48,101 nucleotides of DNA, taken from Candidatus Magasanikiibacteriota bacterium. GTDB lineage: Bacteria > Patescibacteriota > Patescibacteriia > Magasanikbacterales > UBA922. The notes below the pieces were generated by a model. That model was given only the letters and a program-made list of their open reading frames with translations, ran no database searches and was not told the DNA's origin. The stretch covers positions 1 through 48,101 of the forward strand of contig CAILTG010000077.1 of assembly GCA_903837125.1 (NCBI GenBank), read 5' to 3'. Shown in pieces: positions 27,906 through 32,624 of this stretch (within the stretch, counting starts at the first letter, position 1; each line of letters starts with the position of its first letter). The translations under genes and the position numbers were made by a program.

Positions 27906-28532
27906 TTAAAAATTATAATTTGGTTTTGACAAAAGGCCAACCTCACTAACCGGCCACCCTCTAAACCACACTCGTCCAATAATAGCACTCCGCTCAATCG
28001 GACCAAAACTTCGAGAATCATAACTATTACTACGGTTGTCACCCATCACAAAATATTGGTTAAGACCCAAGGTTTCATTAATCACCCCATTAGTGGCATT
28101 ATTTAAATAATTTTCTTCCACCACTACCCCCTGTGGGTTATCTTCATTATAAATAATCACTTTATTACTTTCTACTTTAATTCGTTCTCCAGGCAACCCA
28201 ATTACTCTTTTTAAATAATAATCTGTACCCACTGGCGCTTTCAAAACTACCACTTCTCCCCTATTTGGCTCACGAAAACGATAAGTTAATTCATCAATAA
28301 TTAAATAATTTTTTTCTTGAAAATTTGGTTCCATTGATTGCCCTTTAACATAAAAAGGTTTAAACAAAAAATGACGTACTAGTGCAATAGTGATGCCAGC
28401 CAAAATTACAATTTTAATCAACTCTAAAAAAAACAAACCAGCGCTGGCTGCCCAACTTTTACTCTCCACTTCTAAATCATCCTCAACGACTATCTCTTGC
28501 AATTCTTCTTCCTTTTTAATATTGTCCTTCAT
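27906..28532 (-). CDS. lepB: Signal peptidase I
   Basis: Membrane-bound serine protease that cuts signal peptides of secreted proteins. In 208 residues it has an acidic cytoplasmic N-terminus, one membrane helix (about 33-55), the catalytic Ser66 in GQSMEPNF, the catalytic Lys108 in DYYLKRVIGLPGE, and the conserved box MGDNRSNSYDSRSFGPI. The short size with one transmembrane helix resembles Gram-positive SipS-type enzymes. It opens the long minus-strand run that leads through hisS and rpsU to the giant secreted proteins, which are probable substrates. Its 5' leader carries 7-bp phased repeats. Confidence 0.95.
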   Translation of the reverse strand: MKDNIKKEEELQEIVVEDDLEVESKSWAASAGLFFLELIKIVILAGITIALVRHFLFKPFYVKGQSMEPNFQEKNYLIIDELTYRFREPNRGEVVVLKAPVGTDYYLKRVIGLPGERIKVESNKVIIYNEDNPQGVVVEENYLNNATNGVINETLGLNQYFVMGDNRSNSYDSRSFGPIERSAIIGRVWFRGWPVSEVGLLSKPNYNF

Positions 28533-28541
28533 AGTAATAAT

Positions 28542-28617
28542 AGTTCTGAGTTCTTAGTTTGTGAAGTATTGTTGGTAATTATTAAATATGAACTGAGAAT
28601 TCTAGATTCCGAACTTG
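28542..28617. repeat. 7-bp phased repeats in the lepB leader
   Basis: Three units AGTTCTG, AGTTCTT, AGTTTGT (28542-28562) and, about 28 bases on, GAACTGA, GAATTCT, AGATTCC, GAACTTG (28590-28617). The two arrays are partly complementary. The same AACTnn unit occurs inside tgt and femAB. Confidence 0.65.
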
Positions 28618-28624
28618 TTGGATT

Positions 28625-28653
28625 ATTATAATACAAAAAAAACAAAAAAGCAA
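28625..28653 (-). promoter_or_regulatory. Predicted promoter of the lepB operon
   Basis: Minus strand: -35 TTGCTT (28648-28653), 17-base T-rich spacer, -10 TATAAT (28625-28630). It overlaps the T-tract of the tRNA terminator, so the end of one unit and the start of the next are interlocked. Confidence 0.65.
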
Positions 28654-28679
28654 ATTAAAAACCATCGTTATTCGACGGT
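28652..28679 (-). terminator. Terminator of the tRNA-Val/tRNA-Ile unit
   Basis: Stem ACCGTCG / CGATGGT (28673-28679 with 28661-28667), loop AATAA, followed on the minus strand by TTTTTAATTTG. It lies about 40 bases after tRNA-Ile. Confidence 0.75.
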
Positions 28680-28718
28680 ATTTTGTACTCTCCTATTCAT
28701 TGAACAACATTATGTTAC

Positions 28719-28795
28719 TGGTGCGCGCGCATGGAATCGAACCATGGACCTCGTCATTATCAGTGACGCGCTCTAACCATCTGAGCTACGCGCGC
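28719..28795 (-). tRNA. tRNA-Ile (GAT anticodon)
   Basis: Seventy-seven bases including an encoded CCA. Acceptor stem GCGCGCG / CGCGCGC, D-arm TAGCTCAG...GAGC, anticodon stem CGTCA / TGACG with loop CTGATAA (anticodon GAT), T-arm CATGG TTCGATT CCATG. All stems are fully paired. Confidence 0.96.
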
Positions 28796-28807
28796 ATTTA
28801 TTATATT

Positions 28808-28884
28808 TGGTGGGCGACACAGGACTCGAACCTGTCACCTCTTCAATGTCAATGAAGCGCTCTAACCAAGTGAGCTAGTCGCCC
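28808..28884 (-). tRNA. tRNA-Val (GAC anticodon)
   Basis: Seventy-seven bases with encoded CCA. Acceptor GGGCGAC / GTCGCCC, anticodon stem CTTCA / TGAAG with loop TTGACAT (anticodon GAC), T-arm ACAGG TTCGAGT CCTGT. It is 12 bases upstream of tRNA-Ile in the same transcript. Confidence 0.96.
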
Positions 28885-28928
28885 AGTTAACCAACTGCAT
28901 GAACCGAGAGGTTTAAACTATGAGTCCG

Positions 28929-28957
28929 ATTATAGCAGATCGTTTTAATAAAATCAA
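28929..28957 (-). promoter_or_regulatory. Promoter of the tRNA-Val/tRNA-Ile unit
   Basis: Minus strand: -35 TTGATT (28952-28957), 17-base spacer, extended -10 TGC-TATAAT (28929-28934). The start would fall about 40 bases before tRNA-Val. Confidence 0.8.
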
Positions 28958-28999
28958 GTGCCAGTATAGCAAAATACTGTGATTAAATCAAGAGGTACA

Positions 29000-29024
29000 A
29001 AAAAACCCTTAAGAGAGTCTTTTT
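29000..29024 (-). terminator. Terminator of the structured RNA
   Basis: Minus strand AAAGACTC / GGGTTTTT pairs (with G-U pairs) around the loop TCTTAA, running into seven T residues. Confidence 0.5.
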
Positions 29025-29168
29025 GTTGATCCAAGCAAAGGACAGCAACCACATACCTCACGATTGTAAGTGGGTCGCCGCAACTTGATTCCAAAGAACC
29101 AAGCAATATGAGCGTCCCTATAATGTGGTTTTATCAGATATGAAAATCACCATCCCACTAGGATCAAC
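29000..29168 (-). ncRNA. Unidentified structured RNA, about 165 nt
   Basis: No credible open frame here, but the features of a stand-alone RNA gene are all visible: a near-consensus promoter just upstream (29172-29200), a perfect 8-bp closing stem GTTGATCC / GGATCAAC (29161-29168 with 29025-29032), a long-range helix AACCACAT / ATGTGGTT (29123-29130 with 29047-29054), a hairpin CTTGGTTC / GAATCAAG with a 4-base loop (29084-29103) and a hairpin CTTAC / GTGAG (29057-29070). A terminator-like hairpin and T-run end it at about 29000. It lacks SRP RNA, RNase P and tmRNA signature motifs. The size and closing stem are compatible with 6S RNA, but the branched interior is not a clear match. Family unknown. 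Confidence 0.6.
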
Positions 29169-29171
29169 TAT

Positions 29172-29200
29172 ATTATCTAACTTTATAAAACGTGTGTCAA
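29172..29200 (-). promoter_or_regulatory. Promoter of the structured RNA
   Basis: Minus strand: -35 TTGACA (29195-29200), exactly 17 bases, -10 GATAAT (29172-29177). The predicted start coincides with the outer base pairs of the closing stem. Confidence 0.75.
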
Positions 29201-29211
29201 GTTGATAAATC

Positions 29212-29280
29212 ACCCCAAAACAATCTTCGTTATTTAATAAATAAAGATTGTTTTGGGGGGGCAATGCATTTTTCCCCCCT
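29212..29280. repeat. Long inverted repeat and G/C-tract hairpin after the 69-residue gene
   Basis: CCCCAAAACAATCTT and its exact complement AAGATTGTTTTGGGG form a 15-bp stem around an AT loop. A second, mutually exclusive hairpin pairs a G run (29255-29261) with a C run (29274-29279). No long T-tract follows, so termination is possible but not classical. Confidence 0.6.
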
Positions 29281-29283
29281 CCT

Positions 29284-29493
29284 TTACCGCCAACTCCTAT
29301 GTGCGGCCTCCAGGAGCTCGTTGAACTTCCGGAAGCCCTGCTCGTTGCCTTCTCCAGCGGCCTGCCAGGCCATTTCCTGTAAAAAGTCCACAAACTTCTG
29401 GTGCTTGCGAGCCTTTTCCAATTCCGCTACAGCGGAATCTACCTGATAGTACCTCTGGCTGCCGCTGTACCCCCCCTTGTCTTTCCTACACAT
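29284..29493 (-). CDS. Orphan 69-residue protein of unusual composition
   Basis: Unrecognised. The ATG at 29493 is preceded by a G-rich stretch (GGGGGA, about 9 bases upstream) that may serve as ribosome binding site. The product is hydrophilic and mostly helical (SAVAELEKARKHQKFVDFLQ; GFRKFNELLEAAHRSWR), with one N-terminal Cys and no membrane segment. Codons are much richer in G and C (AGC, CAG, GGC, GAG, CTG) than the surrounding genes. It is flanked by a perfect 22-bp inverted repeat upstream and a 15-bp inverted repeat downstream, so it looks like a self-contained unit. Overlapping frames on both strands are weaker. Recent acquisition is inferred from composition only. Confidence 0.55.
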   Translation of the reverse strand: MCRKDKGGYSGSQRYYQVDSAVAELEKARKHQKFVDFLQEMAWQAAGEGNEQGFRKFNELLEAAHRSWR

Positions 29494-29515
29494 AACAGCT
29501 ATCCCCCATCTTAAA

Positions 29516-29568
29516 GAGTTGAAACACTATTAATAAACTAAAATAATTTATTAATAGTGTTTCAACTC
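29516..29568. repeat. Perfect 22-bp inverted repeat
   Basis: GAGTTGAAACACTATTAATA plus AA at 29516-29537 is exactly complementary to 29547-29568, with a 9-base loop. It lies in the leader of the 69-residue gene; there is no T-tract. It could be an RNA hairpin, a protein-binding site or a mobile-element remnant. Confidence 0.75.
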
Positions 29569-29639
29569 ATAGAATATATGCATTGCCAACTTTTTGAGAT
29601 TCAAGTCTCTTTGGAAACTGAATCTACTTTTGTAAAGAA

Positions 29640-29668
29640 CAAATTAAAACACCCTATTTTCTAGGGTG
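29640..29668 (-). terminator. Terminator of the 41-residue peptide gene
   Basis: Stem CACCCTA / TAGGGTG with loop TTTTC (29650-29668); TTTTAATTTG follows on the minus strand, and CTTTTT on the plus strand, so it may work in both directions. Confidence 0.8.
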
Positions 29669-29694
29669 CTTTTTACTCTTTTAGATTATGCGAT

Positions 29695-29820
29695 TTAACA
29701 ACCGCATGCTCCTTCACCACAATTTGAGTAAAACACCCCAAAACTCCATGAACGTACAACAACACAGACCTTGTAGTCTGGGCGCTTTACATTAATTGTT
29801 CTAGTGGAAAATAAATTCAT
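29695..29820 (-). CDS. Small cysteine-containing peptide, 41 residues
   Basis: A short frame not resembling any family I know. The product starts MNLFSTRTINVKRPDYKVC and ends SNCGEGACGC; cysteines are at 19, 34, 39 and 41, the last three clustered at the C-terminus. It has no signal peptide or membrane helix. Its stop codon is followed within 27 bases by a good terminator, and its start is preceded by a palindrome and -10-like box, which makes a genuine expression unit more likely than chance. There is no Shine-Dalgarno site; the bases before the ATG (TACAATATTAGT) are nearly the same as before the C39-like peptidase gene (TACAATACTAGT), hinting at a leaderless mRNA. It could be a metal-binding or modified peptide, or the region could be a non-coding RNA. 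Confidence 0.45.
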   Translation of the reverse strand: MNLFSTRTINVKRPDYKVCVVVRSWSFGVFYSNCGEGACGC

Positions 29821-29846
29821 ACTAATATTGTATAACTAATATTAGT
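29821..29846. promoter_or_regulatory. Operator-like palindrome before the 41-residue peptide gene
   Basis: A perfect 12-bp palindrome ACTAATATTAGT (29835-29846) and a second half ACTAATATT (29821-29829) 14 bases away, directly against the start codon. They overlap the putative -10 box, the usual place for a repressor site. Confidence 0.45.
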
Positions 29847-29896
29847 TTATAATATATTGCCAAATTTAGCAAGCCTATTTATCCCCAGTTTTTTAA

Positions 29897-29930
29897 TCTA
29901 AAAAAACCACCCACTTTAACCTGGATGGTT
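29897..29930 (-). terminator. Terminator of ndk
   Basis: Stem AACCATCC / GGGTGGTT (29923-29930 with 29905-29912) followed on the minus strand by a run of seven T residues. It lies about 40 bases beyond the ndk stop. Confidence 0.8.
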
Positions 29931-29931
29931 T

Positions 29932-29973
29932 ATTCTTAATTATTAATTATTAATTCTTAATTCTTAATTCTAT
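29932..29973. repeat. Six contiguous 7-bp repeats (ATTnTTA) at the ndk 3' end
   Basis: ATTCTTA, ATTATTA, ATTATTA, ATTCTTA, ATTCTTA, ATTCTAT run without a break from the ndk terminator into the ndk stop codon. Confidence 0.85.
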
Positions 29974-30551
29974 TCTCCCATTCTCTTGTAATCAAAAATT
30001 ACTTTTCTTTTGCCAAACCAAAATTCAATTTCATGTTTAGCTTCTTCTGGAGTTTCTGAAGCATGCACAATATTCATCACGGCTCTTTTTTCAGCATTGG
30101 CCACGGCTGGAGAATCATTGGAAAAATCTCCACGAATAGTACCCATGTCGGCCAAAAATGGCAGAGTGGCACCAGCGATTTTTCGCACCATATCCACGGC
30201 ATGTACACCTTCTACTACCATACGCACGAGTGGAGCAGAAATCATATAATCCACTAACCAACCACGCACCATTTTACCTAATTTTAAAGCGTCATTAGTA
30301 CCTAATTCTTTTTTAGCATCCAAACCATATTTTTCATAAGTACTCAAAGTTTTGCCTCCCAAACGAGAAATCCAAGCCTCATCTTTGGGGTAATGATTAT
30401 CAATCTCAGTTCTAGTAGGCATAAACATCTCCAAAGCTACAATCTTTAAATCACGCTGCTCAAATCGGGAAATTACTTCACCAATCAAACCCTTTTTAAC
30501 ACCGTCAGGTTTAATCATGACATAAGTTTTTTCTTGTTTGAAATTCATCAT
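29970..30551 (-). CDS. ndk: Nucleoside diphosphate kinase, enlarged form
   Basis: Transfers the gamma phosphate between nucleoside triphosphates and diphosphates through a phospho-histidine. The sequence has the start EKTYVMIKPDGVKKGLIG, the substrate-loop region, RGDFSNDSPAVANAEKRAV and the catalytic histidine in NIVHASETPEEA. At 193 residues it is about 40-50 longer than the classical enzyme; the extra part lies between the HYP motif (about residue 53) and the conserved VRGWLVDYMISAPLV (about 98). Two ATGs stand in a row at the start (30551 and 30548). It is monocistronic, with a consensus promoter and a terminator of its own. Confidence 0.94.
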   Translation of the reverse strand: MMNFKQEKTYVMIKPDGVKKGLIGEVISRFEQRDLKIVALEMFMPTRTEIDNHYPKDEAWISRLGGKTLSTYEKYGLDAKKELGTNDALKLGKMVRGWLVDYMISAPLVRMVVEGVHAVDMVRKIAGATLPFLADMGTIRGDFSNDSPAVANAEKRAVMNIVHASETPEEAKHEIEFWFGKRKVIFDYKRMGE

Positions 30552-30580
30552 AGATTTTATTTAAAAAAATAAGTGGCCTT

Positions 30581-30609
30581 ATTATACAAGGAAGAAGGAG
30601 GGTTGTCAA
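30581..30609 (-). promoter_or_regulatory. Promoter of ndk
   Basis: Minus strand: consensus -35 TTGACA (30604-30609), 17 bases, consensus -10 TATAAT (30581-30586). It stands back to back with the promoter of the 89-residue gene; the two -35 boxes are 14 bases apart. Confidence 0.9.
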
Positions 30610-30623
30610 CAAAACCCCAAACA

Positions 30624-30652
30624 TTGACAGACCCTATATATATATGTTTAAA
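30624..30652 (+). promoter_or_regulatory. Promoter of the GC-rich 89-residue gene
   Basis: Plus strand: -35 TTGACA (30624-30629), 17 bases containing TATATATATA, -10 TTTAAA (30647-30652). The leader then holds CCCC / GGGG, a short hairpin, before the ribosome binding site. Confidence 0.65.
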
Positions 30653-30698
30653 TTCGCGTGTCTTTAACCCCCCCCTTTGGGGAAAGGAAGGATCCACC

Positions 30699-30968
30699 AT
30701 GCACGGCGAAATGTCCAAGCGCGCACTCAAGAACCGGGGTTCTGCCGCAATGCAGAACCGGGCTCACCTCTTCGCGCGTCGCGTGAAGAAGCAGGCCAAC
30801 CGTCTGGCCCACGTCTACGATCCGGTGGAAATCCGGATGCTGGCCAAGACCCGTGGCCAGCCCCAGGTGCAGCAGCGCATCGCCCCTCCGCCACCGCCGG
30901 ACAAGCGGCGTCGCGATGATGCACAACTGGGTTGGGGCAACCAATCCACGTGGATGAGGACCTACTAG
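30699..30968 (+). CDS. Orphan GC-rich basic protein, 89 residues
   Basis: Unrecognised. I start at the ATG at 30699 because AAGGAAGG lies 7 bases upstream; the frame extends further but only through non-coding leader. The product is strongly basic and helical (SKRALKNRGSAAMQNRAHLF; ARRVKKQANRLAHVYDPVE), then has a run of five prolines, KRRR and an aromatic tail (QLGWGNQSTWMRTY). It might bind nucleic acid; this is only from charge. By hand count 69 of 89 sense codons end in G or C (about 78%), in sharp contrast to its AT-rich neighbours. It has its own promoter and ends in an elaborate hairpin plus terminator, so it is a single-gene unit that looks foreign. Confidence 0.7.
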   Translation: MHGEMSKRALKNRGSAAMQNRAHLFARRVKKQANRLAHVYDPVEIRMLAKTRGQPQVQQRIAPPPPPDKRRRDDAQLGWGNQSTWMRTY

Positions 30969-31047
30969 TTACACACCCACTTCAACCTCTCACGACGATC
31001 CCACCAACGGCTAATTTCCCGAATGGCCGAACGGATCTGTGGTGTGC

Positions 31048-31104
31048 TTCTCTGCCTCAGACTCCGATAGCAGAAAATATTTTTCTATTATCGGAGGCAG
31101 AGAA
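31048..31104 (+). repeat. Large stem-loop in the 3' tail of the 89-residue gene
   Basis: TTCTCTGCCTC (31048-31058) pairs with GAGGCAGAGAA (31094-31104); after a 5-base bulge CCGATA pairs with TATCGG and AGAAAA with TTTTCT. It comes before the real terminator and could protect the mRNA 3' end. Confidence 0.65.
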
Positions 31105-31116
31105 AAAGAAAAATAA

Positions 31117-31147
31117 AACAATCCGCTGATGAAGCGGATTGTTTTTT
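31117..31147 (+). terminator. Terminator of the 89-residue gene
   Basis: Perfect 11-bp stem AACAATCCGCT / AGCGGATTGTT with loop GATGA, followed by TTTT. It lies between two convergent genes and may serve both. Confidence 0.9.
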
Positions 31148-31161
31148 AATCTTCTAATTTT

Positions 31162-32088
31162 TTAATTATTAATTTTTTTTCTCCTCCACCTGCGCACTCC
31201 TAAAACAATCAAAACAATCAAAATCCACAATGGAATATAAATAACCAACCAAATCATTAAATTCACCAAGGCCTTACCAACCACCACCAAACTACGAGCA
31301 GCGGCTTTCACTTCGGCCATTGGCTTCCATTTATTTTCCTGGTCTAGTGCTGGCAAAACATTAGGATCTGTAGATAAATAAACTGTTAAAGAAGATAACT
31401 TGGCACTTTGTTCAAGATATTTTATTCGTCCTTGTATTCCTTCAATTTGTCCTCTAACATTTGTTAATTCGCGCTGAACTGCCAACACATCTTCTATCTT
31501 CACTGCCCGTTTCATAATTTCTAAAAATTGACTTTCACTGGCACTCAAATTTTTTAACTGGGCTTGCAAATCAACATACTCCTCAGTTACATCCTGGCCA
31601 TTTACCAACTCACTTTTTACTTCTCCCATTTGTTTTACTTCTCCCAAACCATTATCAAACTCAGTTGCCGGAATGCGTACTGTCAACTCGGCATACGGCG
31701 CCAACCCATCTTTAGTAATGTTGCTATTTACTACAAATCCGCCTTTACTTTCCGCATATTTTATAATCGCCGACACAGCGACTTTTACATCCTTAACCAC
31801 CATTGTTAAAGAACCATTTTTAATAATCAAACGATCAGCGGTTACTACTGTCTCATTTTGAACAACAGAATCTTGAGCCACCATCATCGCTGACTCGTCT
31901 TTGGAATTTGAAACTCCAGTTCCCGCCATCATTAGCCGTCCAGAAACCGAAGGCGCCACAGCAATGCCAAAACTATCACTCCCTGTTGATTGCGTGCTCG
32001 CGGAAAGCTTGGTTAAAACTACACTTACCACTATCAAAACTATTACCACTATCCCCAGCGCCAAAAAAACCTTTTTTATTTTTGACAT
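31162..32088 (-). CDS. DUF4349 membrane protein
   Basis: A 308-residue protein. One N-terminal membrane helix or signal anchor (about 7-26), a Ser/Thr/Val linker, then the DUF4349 domain (about 85-255: RLIIKNGSLTMVVKDVKVAV, ELTVRIPATEFDNGLGEVKQ), a helical coiled-coil-like section (about 175-215) and a second membrane helix near 272-296, ending in the basic RRWRRKK. The family is widespread in bacterial envelopes but its function is unknown. It is convergent with the GC-rich gene, and a TATAAT-like box is visible at 32116-32121 upstream. It is monocistronic as far as I can see. Confidence 0.85.
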   Translation of the reverse strand: MSKIKKVFLALGIVVIVLIVVSVVLTKLSASTQSTGSDSFGIAVAPSVSGRLMMAGTGVSNSKDESAMMVAQDSVVQNETVVTADRLIIKNGSLTMVVKDVKVAVSAIIKYAESKGGFVVNSNITKDGLAPYAELTVRIPATEFDNGLGEVKQMGEVKSELVNGQDVTEEYVDLQAQLKNLSASESQFLEIMKRAVKIEDVLAVQRELTNVRGQIEGIQGRIKYLEQSAKLSSLTVYLSTDPNVLPALDQENKWKPMAEVKAAARSLVVVGKALVNLMIWLVIYIPLWILIVLIVLGVRRWRRKKINN

Positions 32089-32166
32089 AAATTAAATATT
32101 AAAATAAGCTAATTAATTATAACACTTTTAGAGAAATAAAAAAATAACTTGTTTTTGGCTATTTTT

Positions 32167-32559
32167 TTAAAAATTTAATTTTTTAAGCCTTCTTACCAAT
32201 TCTTCAACCACGTCCATTGCCTCCACTTTTTCGGGCCCAGTTAAATTAATTCTATCCATTCTCAACCGAACCAATTCATCATCTACATATTTTGGGCTAG
32301 TCAAACCATCTGAATTATTTTTACATCTTTTCCACAAATTATCTTTCCAAATCTTCATTCTTTGTAATAAATCATCTGTGTCTATACCAACAAACAACTC
32401 TGTAAACTTAAAGTCAAGTAATTTTTCAAATCCTTCAAAATAAATAGTGGCTTCCAACCCTGCTGGATGTTTTAATTTTTTCAACACCTCTTTCAACTCA
32501 GATTTTTGCATTTCTTGAGCGTGACCTGGTGTTTCTACTGAAGAATGATTCGCTTCCAT
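32167..32559 (-). CDS. Small helical protein, unknown function
   Basis: No family recognised. I choose the ATG at 32559 (MEANHSSVETPGHAQEMQ), giving 130 residues; the frame has an upstream ATG at 32607, but that lies at or before the predicted transcription start. The product is charged and mostly helical, with no membrane segment; middle part FEKLLDFKFTELFVGIDTDD, end VEAMDVVEELVRRLKKLNF. It follows pcrA on the same strand but has its own promoter in the 65-base gap. Confidence 0.55.
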   Translation of the reverse strand: MEANHSSVETPGHAQEMQKSELKEVLKKLKHPAGLEATIYFEGFEKLLDFKFTELFVGIDTDDLLQRMKIWKDNLWKRCKNNSDGLTSPKYVDDELVRLRMDRINLTGPEKVEAMDVVEELVRRLKKLNF

Positions 32560-32589
32560 ATACAATATTTTAAAACCATTAACACTTAC

Positions 32590-32617
32590 ATTATATAATA
32601 TAATCAATTTTAGTCAA
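32590..32617 (-). promoter_or_regulatory. Promoter of the 130-residue protein gene
   Basis: Minus strand: -35 TTGACT (32612-32617), 16 bases, -10 TATAAT (32590-32595). It lies directly past the pcrA stop codon. Confidence 0.65.
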
Positions 32618-32624
32618 CAATATT

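Noticed and set aside
29000-29168. Assignment as 6S RNA
   Set aside because: Length and closing stem fit, but the interior seems branched instead of a single long hairpin with a central bubble; identity left open.
29234-29269. Eleven-codon frame with AAGGAGG eight bases before its ATG
   Set aside because: Very short, sits inside the competing hairpins after the 69-residue gene; probably chance.
29118-29446. Two further frames over the 69-residue gene (29118-29393 minus, 29192-29446 plus)
   Set aside because: They run through the inverted repeats or the structured RNA promoter and lack ribosome binding sites; the 29284-29493 frame fits composition and flanking structures better.
30573-30698. 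N-terminal extension of the 89-residue protein
   Set aside because: The extension covers the promoter and the leader hairpin; the ribosome binding site points to 30699.
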